From NCBI GenBank assembly GCA_964553705.1, contig CAZKKV010000015.1, forward strand, positions 1 through 20,928: 20,928 nt of DNA, in the 5' to 3' direction. Shown here one piece after another: positions 7,932-15,689 of the stretch. The translations under genes were made by a program, and so were the position numbers. Each line of letters opens with the position of its first letter. The stretch's first letter is position 1. Origin of the DNA: CAYXNZ01 sp964553705 (GTDB taxonomy: Bacteria; Patescibacteriota; Patescibacteriia; Patescibacteriales; GWC2-42-12). The notes below the pieces were generated by a model. The model had not been told where the DNA came from, searched no databases, and worked only from the letters and a program-made list of their open reading frames with translations.

Positions 7932-7960
7932 ATTATATATTAAATACTTATTTTTATCAA
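7932..7960 (-). promoter_or_regulatory. Sigma70-type promoter for ftsH
   Basis: TTGATA (7960-7955), a 17-base spacer and TATAAT (7937-7932) on the minus strand. It lies between the rpsA terminator and the ftsH ATG and gives a leader of about 20-25 nt. Confidence 0.75.
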
Positions 7961-7983
7961 ATAACCCTATAATTCAAATAAAC

Positions 7984-8012
7984 AAAAAGACCCGATTAAA
8001 TCGGGCCTTTTT
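7984..8012 (-). terminator. rpsA terminator
   Basis: CCCGAT and ATCGGG pair around a TAA loop; the stem extends past one A/C mismatch through G-C and AAAAA/TTTTT. It starts 20 bases after the rpsA stop and has T tracts for either direction. Confidence 0.85.
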
Positions 8013-8031
8013 AAAAAACAATATTGTATCT

Positions 8032-9339
8032 TTATTTTTTTTCTTTAACTTTCTCTTCAGTTTTTTCTTCTTTTTTCTCTTCTTCTTTCTTTTCTGATTT
8101 TTTAGTAGCTTTTTTCGGTTTCTCAGTCTCTTCGGAGTCTTTCTTCTTTTCTTTGGATTCTTTTTTTAATTCCTTTGATGATTTTTTTTTATTAGTCTCA
8201 ATTTTAGCTTCACCATCATCTGCTTTTTTATCTTTGGCTTTCTTTTCTTCTTTTTTCTTTCCAAAAGCCAAACCTAATCGATGTTCTTTCGGCTCAATGG
8301 AAACTACTGTAAATTCTTTCTTCTCGTTAATTTTGAAAAGCTCATTTATTTTCTGCCCTGGTGCCAAATCAAGTTGACTAATATGCGCTAATCCGTGTAT
8401 GTCATTGTCCAGTTCAACAAACAACCCGAAAGGATTAACTTTTAAAATTTTGCCCATAACTGGTTGGTTAATTTTGTATTTCTTTTCAACATTGGCCCAT
8501 GGATCAGTCAATAATTTTTTGATTGATAAAAATATCTTTGACCCTTCAATAGAAATTATTTCCGCTTTAACAGTATCGTTAACATTAAACAGGTTAGCTG
8601 GATTATCAATTCTCTGCCAAGCCAATTCACTAATATGAATAAGTCCTTCTAAATTCTCGCCAAAACTAATAAAAACGCCAAAGTCAGTCAAGGCAGTAAT
8701 TTCACCTTCAATGATTGTACCAACTTTGTATTTTGAAATAACATCCTTTTGTTTTTCCTGCCAAGCATCCTTTTCGCTAACTATCAACTTCTCTTCCTTT
8801 TCATCCAAATTCATTATTTTTACTTCAAACTCGGTGCCAACAAAAGATTTTAGTTTATCTAATATCTTTCCTTTATCTCCGCCATTAACTCGCGGATAAT
8901 TTTCTGGCGCTAATTGCGAAACTGGCAAGAACCCTTGAATCTGCGCATAACTGACCAATAACCCACCTTTGTTAGCATCGTTTATCTTTACTTTGATTAT
9001 TTTTTTATTTTCATAAGCATCATTCAAATTATTCCATGCTTTTTGTTGTCCAGCATGTTTAAATGAAAGTTCTAATTCACCATTTTCATTTTCTTCTTCA
9101 ATGATAGTTGCTTCAACTTCATCACCCGGCTTTAAATTGGCATATTCTTCTGCTTCAAAATAAAGCTCTCTTCCTCTAACTACACCTGTTCTTATACCGT
9201 CGATATCTAGTCTAACTTCCGCTTTTGAAGATGACAAAACAACACCCTTCGTTATATCACCAACTTGCGGTATTTTTATATTTTCTTCATCTAAAAGCCT
9301 TTGAAAATCCTTTTTTTCAGCTTCTTTATTTGTTGTCAT
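8032..9339 (-). CDS. rpsA: 30S ribosomal protein S1, four S1 domains with charged tail
   Basis: S1 binds mRNA on the small ribosomal subunit and helps start translation. At 435 aa it is shorter than the six-domain E. coli protein (557 aa). Four S1/OB repeats are visible, roughly 25-95, 112-190, 205-275 and 290-358. The last two are the most typical, with TDFGVFISFGENLEGLIHIS and NPFGLFVELDNDIHGLAHIS. From about residue 361 the protein is a Lys/Glu-rich low-complexity tail of 75 residues, for example KKEEKKEEKTEEKVKEKK. The first domain is the most divergent, as expected for the ribosome-binding repeat. There is no Shine-Dalgarno site before the ATG, which is common for S1 genes. It has its own promoter and a structured leader of about 118 nt with a 16-bp palindrome. 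Confidence 0.95.
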   Translation of the reverse strand: MTTNKEAEKKDFQRLLDEENIKIPQVGDITKGVVLSSSKAEVRLDIDGIRTGVVRGRELYFEAEEYANLKPGDEVEATIIEEENENGELELSFKHAGQQKAWNNLNDAYENKKIIKVKINDANKGGLLVSYAQIQGFLPVSQLAPENYPRVNGGDKGKILDKLKSFVGTEFEVKIMNLDEKEEKLIVSEKDAWQEKQKDVISKYKVGTIIEGEITALTDFGVFISFGENLEGLIHISELAWQRIDNPANLFNVNDTVKAEIISIEGSKIFLSIKKLLTDPWANVEKKYKINQPVMGKILKVNPFGLFVELDNDIHGLAHISQLDLAPGQKINELFKINEKKEFTVVSIEPKEHRLGLAFGKKKEEKKAKDKKADDGEAKIETNKKKSSKELKKESKEKKKDSEETEKPKKATKKSEKKEEEKKEEKTEEKVKEKK

Positions 9340-9397
9340 TGATTATATAAGTCTATTTAAAAAATAAAAAAAGACTTCCTAACCCCATATTTGGAGC

Positions 9398-9433
9398 CTT
9401 TTGGCCACCTTCCGCCAGCTGGCGGACCAAAAG
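9398..9433 (-). repeat. Palindromic element in the rpsA leader
   Basis: TCCGCCAGCTGGCGGA (9411-9426) is a perfect 16-base palindrome. It is enclosed by CTTTTGG (9398-9404) and CCAAAAG (9427-9433), giving a nested hairpin with a 6-base bulge. A copy with two mismatches is at 10908-10923. It lies inside the transcribed leader of rpsA. GC-rich palindromes of this type stand out sharply from the AT-rich surroundings and look like a dispersed repeat. Confidence 0.7.
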
Positions 9434-9464
9434 ATTTGTTATAGGTGTATTAAATTGTCTCTAT

Positions 9465-9492
9465 ATTATACCGAATCTAAGAAAAAATGCAA
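9465..9492 (-). promoter_or_regulatory. Sigma70-type promoter for rpsA
   Basis: TTGCAT (9492-9487), a 16-base spacer and TATAAT (9470-9465). It begins directly after the stop codon of the preceding gene (9496). Transcription would start near 9458 and leave a leader of about 118 nt. Confidence 0.7.
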
Positions 9493-9495
9493 GTT

Positions 9496-10041
9496 TTAAT
9501 ATTTTCGGAAACTTTTGACGATTTGCTTAATGAAATATTGACATCTGGTCTGATTTTCTTCCGTAGCGATTAAGCTATTCTCAACATAATAATCTTCTCC
9601 GAAAACAGCTAAGCGATAAGGGCTATCTTCTGTGGGCAAGCTTTCCATGACATTAGTCCCATTAACGCTAATATCGTGATACGAGTCATCTTTTTGTTTT
9701 AATCCATTAATCCCATTCTTTACATCAACTACCAGACTAACCACTTGACAAATATTTTTACCACCTTCTTTGTAGTTTATTTTTAGCATCGGTTCCTCTT
9801 TAATCTCAAAACCAATCGGCAAAATATATTCAAATCTCTTAACCACGTGGCTAACGATTACTCGTCCATCATCAATCTGACTTATCGCATAAGGCGAGAC
9901 ATTATGATTAAGCTTTTCATTCATCCAAATGAAACTCTCTTGTCGAACAAAAATAAACCAAATTAAAAATTCTCCCAAAATAAAAAAAAGGATGATAGCA
10001 ATTATTTTAAGCATGTAGCAATTATTTCTCTTTGGTTCCAT
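9496..10041 (-). CDS. Small membrane-anchored protein of unknown function
   Basis: 181 aa, not recognised. Residues about 10-31 (MLKIIAIILFFILGEFLIWFIF) form one hydrophobic helix after a short basic N-terminus, so the rest (32-181) is probably outside the cytoplasm. That domain contains FEYILPIGFEIKEEPMLKINYK and ends RLAVFGEDYYVENSLIATEE with two Cys residues (C118 and C167), a pattern seen in short lipoprotein-like or PsbP-like exported domains; this comparison is weak. Start choice is uncertain: ATG at 10041 has only AGAG as a ribosome binding site, and an internal ATG at 10014 lies just before the helix. It follows the exonuclease gene by 19 bases, so the two are probably cotranscribed, but a functional link is not evident. 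No clear terminator follows; transcripts may read into rpsA. Confidence 0.75.
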   Translation of the reverse strand: MEPKRNNCYMLKIIAIILFFILGEFLIWFIFVRQESFIWMNEKLNHNVSPYAISQIDDGRVIVSHVVKRFEYILPIGFEIKEEPMLKINYKEGGKNICQVVSLVVDVKNGINGLKQKDDSYHDISVNGTNVMESLPTEDSPYRLAVFGEDYYVENSLIATEENQTRCQYFIKQIVKSFRKY

Positions 10042-10060
10042 TTGTCTCTTTTAATAACAA

Positions 10061-10771
10061 CTATATTTTAACATATTTTAACCATTTCTGATAGAGTTCA
10101 AAGGTGGCGATTAAATCCCAACTATTGTATTCGGCAATTTCCTGATATTTTTTTTCTTGAAAAAGCCGCTGAACATCATCGCCAGTAATACCCCTGTCTT
10201 TCGGTGACTTAATGCCAAATGTCTGGCAATACAAATGCAGATTGCCCCGTCGTCTGACTGCTCCATAAAAAGTTAATTGATCCATCAAATCAACATGACG
10301 AATTTCCTGCTGATATGAAGAGAGATAACGCCTAGCCATCAGATTAACAGTTGGCCTAATTTCGTGAACAGCTGATCGAAGCATCAAAAAAGGCGCGTCA
10401 AACGACCGCCCGTTAAAGCTGATAAATTCCTGGTACTTACTGGCTCCCTGCCAAAAATTTTTTAACATCTCTGTCTCGGTTATTGATTTGAAGATAAAAT
10501 TTTCCTGCCTATACTCCTGCGTTTCAATATCTGGCGACTGATAATAAACCACCCCTTTGTTTTTTTCTGTATCATAAACGCCAATCGCCACAATTTCACC
10601 AGTCAAAGGCGAAAAGCCTAAACCGTCTTTTAAGTCTTTAAATAAAACATTATATTTGTTCTGGTCATCTCCGGCCTCGCGTTTAATCCAACGAGTCAAA
10701 CTCGCCTGAGTCGTTTCATCTATTTCGTCAAATTTGTAACCAATTGTCTCAATATCAAATACTAATGCCAT
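10061..10771 (-). CDS. Predicted 3'-5' exonuclease, PolB-exonuclease-like (DnaQ fold)
   Basis: Stand-alone 3'-5' exonuclease of the RNase H-like DEDDy superfamily, closest in style to the family named for the exonuclease domain of family-B polymerases. 236 aa. Exo I is FDIET (D6, E8). Exo II is ISFNGRSFDAPFLMLR with D125. Exo III is YNSWDLIATFELY with Y215 and D219 in the YxxxD arrangement. All four metal-binding acidic residues are present, so it should be active. The segment GITGDDVQRLFQEKKYQEI before Exo III is typical of the family. No polymerase domain is attached. It heads a two-gene unit with the small membrane protein, driven by a good promoter. The likely role is DNA or RNA end processing; the substrate is unknown. 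Confidence 0.88.
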   Translation of the reverse strand: MALVFDIETIGYKFDEIDETTQASLTRWIKREAGDDQNKYNVLFKDLKDGLGFSPLTGEIVAIGVYDTEKNKGVVYYQSPDIETQEYRQENFIFKSITETEMLKNFWQGASKYQEFISFNGRSFDAPFLMLRSAVHEIRPTVNLMARRYLSSYQQEIRHVDLMDQLTFYGAVRRRGNLHLYCQTFGIKSPKDRGITGDDVQRLFQEKKYQEIAEYNSWDLIATFELYQKWLKYVKI

Positions 10772-10784
10772 AAAACACTATATA

Positions 10785-10813
10785 ATTATATTATTTAATT
10801 TTAGCAAAAACAA
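10785..10813 (-). promoter_or_regulatory. Sigma70-type promoter for the exonuclease gene
   Basis: TTGTTT (10813-10808), a 17-base spacer and TATAAT (10790-10785) on the minus strand, 14 bases before the ATG. The transcript would have a very short leader. Confidence 0.6.
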
Positions 10814-10836
10814 AAACCGCTAGCAACTATAACCGC

Positions 10837-10960
10837 TGTCATTCCCGCGCCCCCTCTGTTATTCCCGCGCAGGCGGGAATCTAAAATTAATTAAAATCTG
10901 GATTCCCTCCGCCAACTGGCAGATTCGCCTGCCTCGACGTCAAGGCAGGCGAGAATGACA
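10837..10960. repeat. Composite inverted-repeat element (MITE/REP-like)
   Basis: The ends TGTCATTCCCGC (10837-10848) and GCGAGAATGACA (10949-10960) are inverted repeats with one mismatch. Inside lie ATTCCCGC/GCGGGAAT (10861-10880, 4-base loop), a degenerate copy of the TCCGCCAGCTGGCGGA palindrome (10908-10923), and CGCCTGCCT/AGGCAGGCG (10926-10951, 8-base loop). It has no coding capacity and is far richer in GC than its flanks. The ATTCCCGC...GCGGGAAT style is common between genes in many uncultured bacterial genomes. Mobility is inferred from form only. Confidence 0.7.
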
Positions 10961-10982
10961 AAAAATAAAATAAATAACCACG

Positions 10983-11011
10983 GTAGGGACAGAACATTGT
11001 TCTGTCCCTAC
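10983..11011. repeat. 29-base perfect palindrome
   Basis: The arm GTAGGGACAGAACA (10983-10996) is followed by one T and then the exact reverse complement (10998-11011). Palindromes starting GTAGGG and ending CCCTAC occur as dispersed repeats in several bacterial lineages. It lies 22 bases from the composite inverted-repeat element and directly abuts the dsbA-like terminator. Confidence 0.8.
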
Positions 11012-11012
11012 A

Positions 11013-11047
11013 AAAAAATCTCGCATCATTTTGGTACGGGATTTTTT
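11013..11047 (-). terminator. Terminator of the thioredoxin-like gene
   Basis: AAAAAATCTCG and CGGGATTTTTT form an 11-bp stem with one G-T pair around a 13-base loop. The T tract faces away from the gene on the minus strand, 20 bases past its stop codon. Confidence 0.8.
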
Positions 11048-11066
11048 ATATCTCAAAATAAATATT

Positions 11067-12038
11067 TTAATTACAAGTGGCTGCTGTATTACTACCGCTT
11101 GCTTCAAAGCCAAATCCTGACGACGGAGGAGTAGTTGAAAGTTGAGCGCCACAAACTTCTGGCTCTTCGTTGAAAGCTGAACAAATCACTGACAACAAGC
11201 TAGCAGAATCTCGACTAGATGATATTGAAGCGCCGTTGACTACCAATCCAGGCGAACCCTGAATATTATATTTTTCATTGTCAGCCTGATGAACATTAAA
11301 AACAGGATAATTACCATTAACCCAAGTACTTTTATCATTAAAATTTTCTGTTACTTTGTATTGACTATCTGTTTGGCTAACACAACTGTTCAAAACGGAC
11401 TGGTCAATATTAGTTTTGGCTAAACAGCCTGACCCATCGCCATCAGCTAAAAAACAATTTAAATAAGCAAGCAATTTATCTAAACCTTGTTTTTGAATAC
11501 AATATTGATTTAATTGCTCGTTTAATTCTTTTTGCCCATGCATAGCATAATCACAAAACTTTAACTCAAAATCAATTTTGTCTTTCATGGTTTCTACCAC
11601 TGACAATATGCCTTTTTCAATCTGTGTGCCATAAGGACAATGACTCATAACAAACAGCTCAACTTTTGGCTTATCACTTTTGTTGGCAACGACTGGAGTA
11701 CTTTGCGCCTGAGCGGTTGTGTCCTGATTAGCTTTTTCAATTTCTTCAATATCAATACCTGACTGAAAAAACTTCTTACCGTCTTTTGTCATGTATGAAG
11801 TATAATTCTGGCCACTAACAACTATTGCCACACTGTAGAGATCGCCTTCTTCTTTGACTTCTGTTACTTCGGCTATTACTCCGCCTGACAATAAATTTTC
11901 ATTAATAAATTTCTCCGCTTTTGCCTTCGCATCTTCTACACCGATGATATCTTCGGTGCTAATGTCTCGACTCAGACCAAAACCAACGATTCCAACGATA
12001 GCAATCGCTGACAAAGATAATAATATGATTTTTTTCAT
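11067..12038 (-). CDS. Exported thioredoxin-fold protein (GILT/DsbA-like)
   Basis: 323 aa. An N-terminal hydrophobic helix (about 3-22) is a signal peptide or membrane anchor. Residues about 34-100 form a small domain (DAKAKAEKFINENLL ... SYMTKDGKKFF), followed by a Q/T/S-rich linker. The thioredoxin-like domain starts VELFVMSHCPYGTQIEKG (127-143) and has a likely cis-proline in IQGSPGLVVNG (P263). The active-site motif is CPYG with only one cysteine (C134), not CxxC. The domain has eight further cysteines (162, 180, 195, 205, 219, 286, 296, 322), a spacing like GILT-family thiol reductases. The likely role is thiol-disulfide exchange outside the cytoplasm, but no DsbB/VKOR partner is next to it. 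An 11-base palindrome CAGAGTCTCTG lies at 12076-12086 upstream. Family fold is confident; the exact redox direction is not. Confidence 0.85.
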   Translation of the reverse strand: MKKIILLSLSAIAIVGIVGFGLSRDISTEDIIGVEDAKAKAEKFINENLLSGGVIAEVTEVKEEGDLYSVAIVVSGQNYTSYMTKDGKKFFQSGIDIEEIEKANQDTTAQAQSTPVVANKSDKPKVELFVMSHCPYGTQIEKGILSVVETMKDKIDFELKFCDYAMHGQKELNEQLNQYCIQKQGLDKLLAYLNCFLADGDGSGCLAKTNIDQSVLNSCVSQTDSQYKVTENFNDKSTWVNGNYPVFNVHQADNEKYNIQGSPGLVVNGASISSSRDSASLLSVICSAFNEEPEVCGAQLSTTPPSSGFGFEASGSNTAATCN

Positions 12039-12186
12039 TGTTTTTGATGTTTAATTCTTATCTTTTATAGATTATCAGAGTCTCTGGAAAAAGTAAATAG
12101 ATAACAATTTTACAATTTCTTTAAATCAAATTTATAAAAGTCTAATAAAAAGTAAACAATCAATAAGTGGGGACGAGGGAACAAAT

Positions 12187-12209
12187 AAAAAAACGAGAGT
12201 ATCCCCCGT
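12187..12209 (-). terminator. Terminator of the histidine kinase gene
   Basis: On the minus strand ACGGGG and TCTCGT form a 6-bp stem with two G-T pairs around GATAC, followed by six T residues. It lies about 35 bases past the kinase stop. Confidence 0.6.
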
Positions 12210-12210
12210 C

Positions 12211-12227
12211 TAATGCATTATGCATTA
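12211..12227. repeat. Short palindrome/tandem heptamer TAATGCATTATGCATTA
   Basis: The 17 bases form an inverted repeat TAATGCAT-T-ATGCATTA and can also be read as two tandem ATGCATT units. It lies between the kinase stop and its terminator. Confidence 0.6.
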
Positions 12228-12242
12228 TACTTTATACGCGTT

Positions 12243-14402
12243 TTATACTATTGGTATTTCAAAACAGAACTTACTGCCTTTGCCTACGCCTTTACTCTCT
12301 GCCCAAATTTTACCCTTATGCATATTAAGCATATTGCGGGCAACATATAATCCCAAACCTGTGCCTTCGGTATGAATCAAAACTGTACCTTCACCTCGAT
12401 GAAATTTTTTGAATAAATTAATTAGGTCTTTTGGGTCAATTCCCATACCAGAATCAGCTACGCAAAATCTAATCTTGTCATCTCTTTTTCTAATATCAAC
12501 AGTCACACTGCCTTTCTTGGTATATTTAATGGCATTGTCAATTAAATTCATTACCACTTGCCTAATTTTTTCTTCATCAATCTTTATTTCTGGCAAAACA
12601 TTTTTCGACTTTTTGTAAATCAACTTAATTTTTTTCTTTTGAGCAGAAGACATCAACTCCTCAACTACGCTAACGACCAAATCCTCCAATTGCATTTTCT
12701 TTGATTCAAACTGCACTCGACCAGATTCAATTCTAGAAACATTAAGTAAGTTTTCTACCAGTTTAATAAGGCGGTTGTTTGATTCATAGATTTTGTCTAG
12801 CGGGTCTTCCATTCTCGGCGCTACCTCGCCAAAATTCTTTTCTAGAATCATAGAAATATATCCCTTGACCACCGTCAATGGCGTACGAAGTTGATGCGAA
12901 GCAATAGAGATAAATTCTGATTTTGCTTCATCAAGCTTAATTAATTGCGCATTAGCTTTTTTCAAATCATGAGTCGCTTTTTCAACCTCTTTTTCCAGCT
13001 TAACATTAAAATTCTTTTGCTCTTCAAAAAGAATAGCGTTTTCAATGGCAATAGCAACCTGCGCGCCAACTACTTCTAGAACTTGCAAATCTTCTTCGTT
13101 ATACATATCACCAGATTCTTTTGATCCTAGGGCAATCAAACCGATTGTCCTGTCTTTGATATTTAATGGCGTAAGTATTTCTACTTTTAATTTTTCCAAT
13201 AGTTTAATTGTCTTTTTACCAGCAGAACCGATTGAAATATTTCCCTGCTTAATCTCTTCTACAACGATTGGTTTATTTTGACCAATAAAAAGTTGGTGCA
13301 ATTTTTTTTCTCCAGCAAAAGCTCTCTGTTCGCCAAGAGTGAAGCCTTTGTTATATCTAGTAACATACTCACCTTTTTTCTCATTAAAAATCAAAACGCC
13401 AACTGCCGTGGAATGAAAAGCATTTTCCAGTGTTTCAGAAATGTATTCATAAATCAGAGAAGCTTCAAGCGTAGAACGCAGTTTTTCTGACAACTCAGCA
13501 ATTACCTCACGACTGTCATAAAGAGAAGAGAAAAAATACTTGTTAGCAACCTTGTAAAAATATTTCCTAAGTATTGGAAAATAATAAACAGCGGCGACCA
13601 AAATTAAAAAATCAAACAATGTTGTTAGTTCAACAAAATAAAGAGCCACTAGATATTCAACAGCTATGGCTATTAGCAAAATAACAGTTAGACTTGTCAA
13701 AAAAACTGATGACCGCCTCATCACCAATTTAATATCCATGAGACGATGAACTACAATAGCATAAGCCAATATTATACAAAATATCAACCCAGAAATATAA
13801 GCAAAAGGATATATAGCTATCCCGTAAGCCGGTAAATATCCAAAAGACCCCATTAAAGCCAATATGATAAAAGCTAAAAAACAATATTTTACTCTTTCTT
13901 TTTCTATCGAAAACTTTGTTTCCTTGTAATATTTATAAACAAGAATGAACCATAGAACCAAATAGACAATAAAATAAAACAAAAAAAGATGATGAAAAAA
14001 TTGAGCTTTTGAATGTGCTCCCCACTTATAAATAAAAACATCATTAACAAATAGTTTTGTCGGAATTAAAATTAAAAATAAAGAAGAAGCAGTATACCCG
14101 ACAGACAGTATCCATTTGGAAAATTTACTAACATCCTTCGTCAAAGCAAACCCAAAATGAATCATAATAACAGGTATAAAAACAACGCTAATATAAACAA
14201 ACTTGTCCCAAAAAATTATAGCCTCATGATTGTCTTTATTTAAAAACATCATGAAAGTACCAAACATCCATACTGAAATGACGAGAGAAAATAAAGCAAA
14301 AGTAAAATTTACTCTATCTGTCTTTTTTTTAAACCAAACAAAAAAACCAAGAGAAAAAACCACAAAAAAACTAATCAAAGGGAAATATGTAGTTAATGAC
14401 AT
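12243..14402 (-). CDS. Membrane sensor histidine kinase with GAF domain
   Basis: 719 aa. The N-terminal 275 residues contain about eight hydrophobic helices resembling the multi-TM N-terminal sensor module of hybrid kinases. A GAF domain spans about 300-460. A coiled coil (461-495) leads into HisKA, where SEFISIASHQLRTPLTVVKG contains the phosphorylated H503. HATPase_c follows with the N box RQVVMNLIDNAIKYT (614-628), G1 ADSGMGID (649-656), F box LFKKFHRG (663-670) and G2 EGTGLGLY (679-686). All motifs needed for ATP binding and autophosphorylation are intact. No response regulator is adjacent, so it is an orphan here. It is flanked by terminators on both sides and is probably transcribed alone; only weak promoter-like matches are present in the 58 bases upstream. 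The signal sensed is unknown. Confidence 0.93.
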   Translation of the reverse strand: MSLTTYFPLISFFVVFSLGFFVWFKKKTDRVNFTFALFSLVISVWMFGTFMMFLNKDNHEAIIFWDKFVYISVVFIPVIMIHFGFALTKDVSKFSKWILSVGYTASSLFLILIPTKLFVNDVFIYKWGAHSKAQFFHHLFLFYFIVYLVLWFILVYKYYKETKFSIEKERVKYCFLAFIILALMGSFGYLPAYGIAIYPFAYISGLIFCIILAYAIVVHRLMDIKLVMRRSSVFLTSLTVILLIAIAVEYLVALYFVELTTLFDFLILVAAVYYFPILRKYFYKVANKYFFSSLYDSREVIAELSEKLRSTLEASLIYEYISETLENAFHSTAVGVLIFNEKKGEYVTRYNKGFTLGEQRAFAGEKKLHQLFIGQNKPIVVEEIKQGNISIGSAGKKTIKLLEKLKVEILTPLNIKDRTIGLIALGSKESGDMYNEEDLQVLEVVGAQVAIAIENAILFEEQKNFNVKLEKEVEKATHDLKKANAQLIKLDEAKSEFISIASHQLRTPLTVVKGYISMILEKNFGEVAPRMEDPLDKIYESNNRLIKLVENLLNVSRIESGRVQFESKKMQLEDLVVSVVEELMSSAQKKKIKLIYKKSKNVLPEIKIDEEKIRQVVMNLIDNAIKYTKKGSVTVDIRKRDDKIRFCVADSGMGIDPKDLINLFKKFHRGEGTVLIHTEGTGLGLYVARNMLNMHKGKIWAESKGVGKGSKFCFEIPIV

Positions 14403-14460
14403 AATGTATAAAATATATCTTATACTTTAATATTACCATTTTTCTACTTTTTTGAAAAAT

Positions 14461-14493
14461 AAAAAGAGGGGAAGATTAAAATCAATCTTCCCC
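14461..14493 (-). terminator. Terminator of the reductase operon
   Basis: GGGGAAGATT and AATCTTCCCC form a perfect 10-bp stem around a 6-base loop, followed on the minus strand by TCTTTTT. It is 10 bases past the stop of the reductase gene. It shares the AAAAATAAA-AGAGGGG form with the terminator at 16266-16300. Confidence 0.9.
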
Positions 14494-14502
14494 ATTTCTC
14501 TT

Positions 14503-15687
14503 TTACCAAAGAAAAGATGCTACCTTACTGGCAGCGAACCTTATCTTTGAAGTCCACATGGATTCCTTTTTTCTTGATAAATCAAGATTGAAGGAATTGA
14601 CCGGCTTTGCAAAACAACGAGGCGAAGGAATAGTAAAGCCCATTTCTTCGAACAATCCGGCTATAAAAGCCATATTGCTCTCATTAACAGAAAACCAATC
14701 TCTCTGCCCTGTCTCTTTTTCTCGTCCATTTTTCATAGCCCAAGACAAGGACAGTGCCTCGGCAAAGCAACCGAATGTCACACCACGAGAAAGCCGAAAC
14801 ATTTTGTAGGAAACCGCCCCAAGTACATACTTCAGCTTTGGAGAGTATCCATTTCCAGCATCCTGGCGGATAACGACATTTTTACACTTCTCATATTCAC
14901 GCCTAACCATATTTGACGGCTCGGCAACATCTACAACGAGAAGCCTACGATCATGACGCCGAATAAGTTCAACCTTTTCAGTGGTCAAACAAATCGCTTT
15001 ACTGTGGGTACAGGCAACAACCGCATCTACCTGCCCCATCTCTTCAAAAGTTCGATAAACTTCAATACCAAACTTTTTTTTGACTTCCTGGAGCTCACCA
15101 ACGTTAGGACCGGCGCCAACGACTTCGTGTCCCATCTTCATCAAAACACCTGTCATCATCTCTCCAAGAAAGCCATAAGGACCAAGTACTGCGATACGAC
15201 AATATCCCGGCTTTAATCCTGCCTGTTCAAGAGCACGGAGAGTTTCACCCTTAAGAAGCAAAAAAGTGCCATTATCGCCGATTGTAAAAGTCATCCGAGG
15301 AAACATTTCTTTTAGATAATCCGCATCATTCTCAAACAACCTCTTGGTGCCGGCAGTAGCCAAAATTACATTAGCTTGCCGTTCATCTGCCCACTGACAA
15401 CCTTTAATAAAAAGAGTTTTGGCGTTCCAATGACCTTTTACGCCTCTCATTTCGTCAGCAATAATATCAAGGGCTCTTGTCCTTCCTGCAACACCTTTAA
15501 TCCAGTACCGCGGACCATTGAAATGCCCTTCAGGAGGACGCCATTTCCCAAGAAAAGTCTTTCGGTCTTTCTGGTCTCTCATGTTTGTTACAAAGACAAC
15601 ATCAAGAGACGGTTTTTGAAAGATAAATCTTAAATACGTGCGCCAGTCAAACAGCGCGACAAGAAATCTCCATATTTTTGCTGCCAT
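14503..15687 (-). CDS. Rossmann-fold oxidoreductase resembling acyl-ACP reductase
   Basis: 394 aa from the ATG at 15687, which has GGAGG 8 bases upstream; an in-frame ATG at 15702 is part of that ribosome-binding region. A nucleotide-binding motif lies at 164-193: RIAVLGPYGFLGEMMTGVL with G169-x2-G172-x2-G175. The C-terminal part reads FGCFAEALSLSW (305-316) and DWFSVNESNMAFIAGLFEEMGF (330-351). These resemble the FACFAEA and FSWGRNQI segments I recall from cyanobacterial long-chain acyl-ACP reductase; C307 would match a cysteine of that enzyme, possibly the catalytic one. No aldehyde-deformylating oxygenase is nearby. The gene is visibly richer in GC than neighbours (60-base lines sampled at 43, 48 and 50% GC). 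It starts 2 bases after a micro-membrane protein gene. An NAD(P)-binding fold is confident; acyl-ACP reductase activity is a tentative inference. Shikimate-dehydrogenase-like or glutamyl-tRNA-reductase-like enzymes are alternatives. Confidence 0.65.
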   Translation of the reverse strand: MAAKIWRFLVALFDWRTYLRFIFQKPSLDVVFVTNMRDQKDRKTFLGKWRPPEGHFNGPRYWIKGVAGRTRALDIIADEMRGVKGHWNAKTLFIKGCQWADERQANVILATAGTKRLFENDADYLKEMFPRMTFTIGDNGTFLLLKGETLRALEQAGLKPGYCRIAVLGPYGFLGEMMTGVLMKMGHEVVGAGPNVGELQEVKKKFGIEVYRTFEEMGQVDAVVACTHSKAICLTTEKVELIRRHDRRLLVVDVAEPSNMVRREYEKCKNVVIRQDAGNGYSPKLKYVLGAVSYKMFRLSRGVTFGCFAEALSLSWAMKNGREKETGQRDWFSVNESNMAFIAGLFEEMGFTIPSPRCFAKPVNSFNLDLSRKKESMWTSKIRFAASKVASFLW

Positions 15688-15689
15688 AA

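Noticed and set aside
10940..11152. 70-codon minus-strand frame across the palindromic repeats
   Set aside because: It overlaps the end of the thioredoxin-like gene and reads through the 29-base palindrome, terminator and composite repeat; typical of a frame created by repeat DNA.
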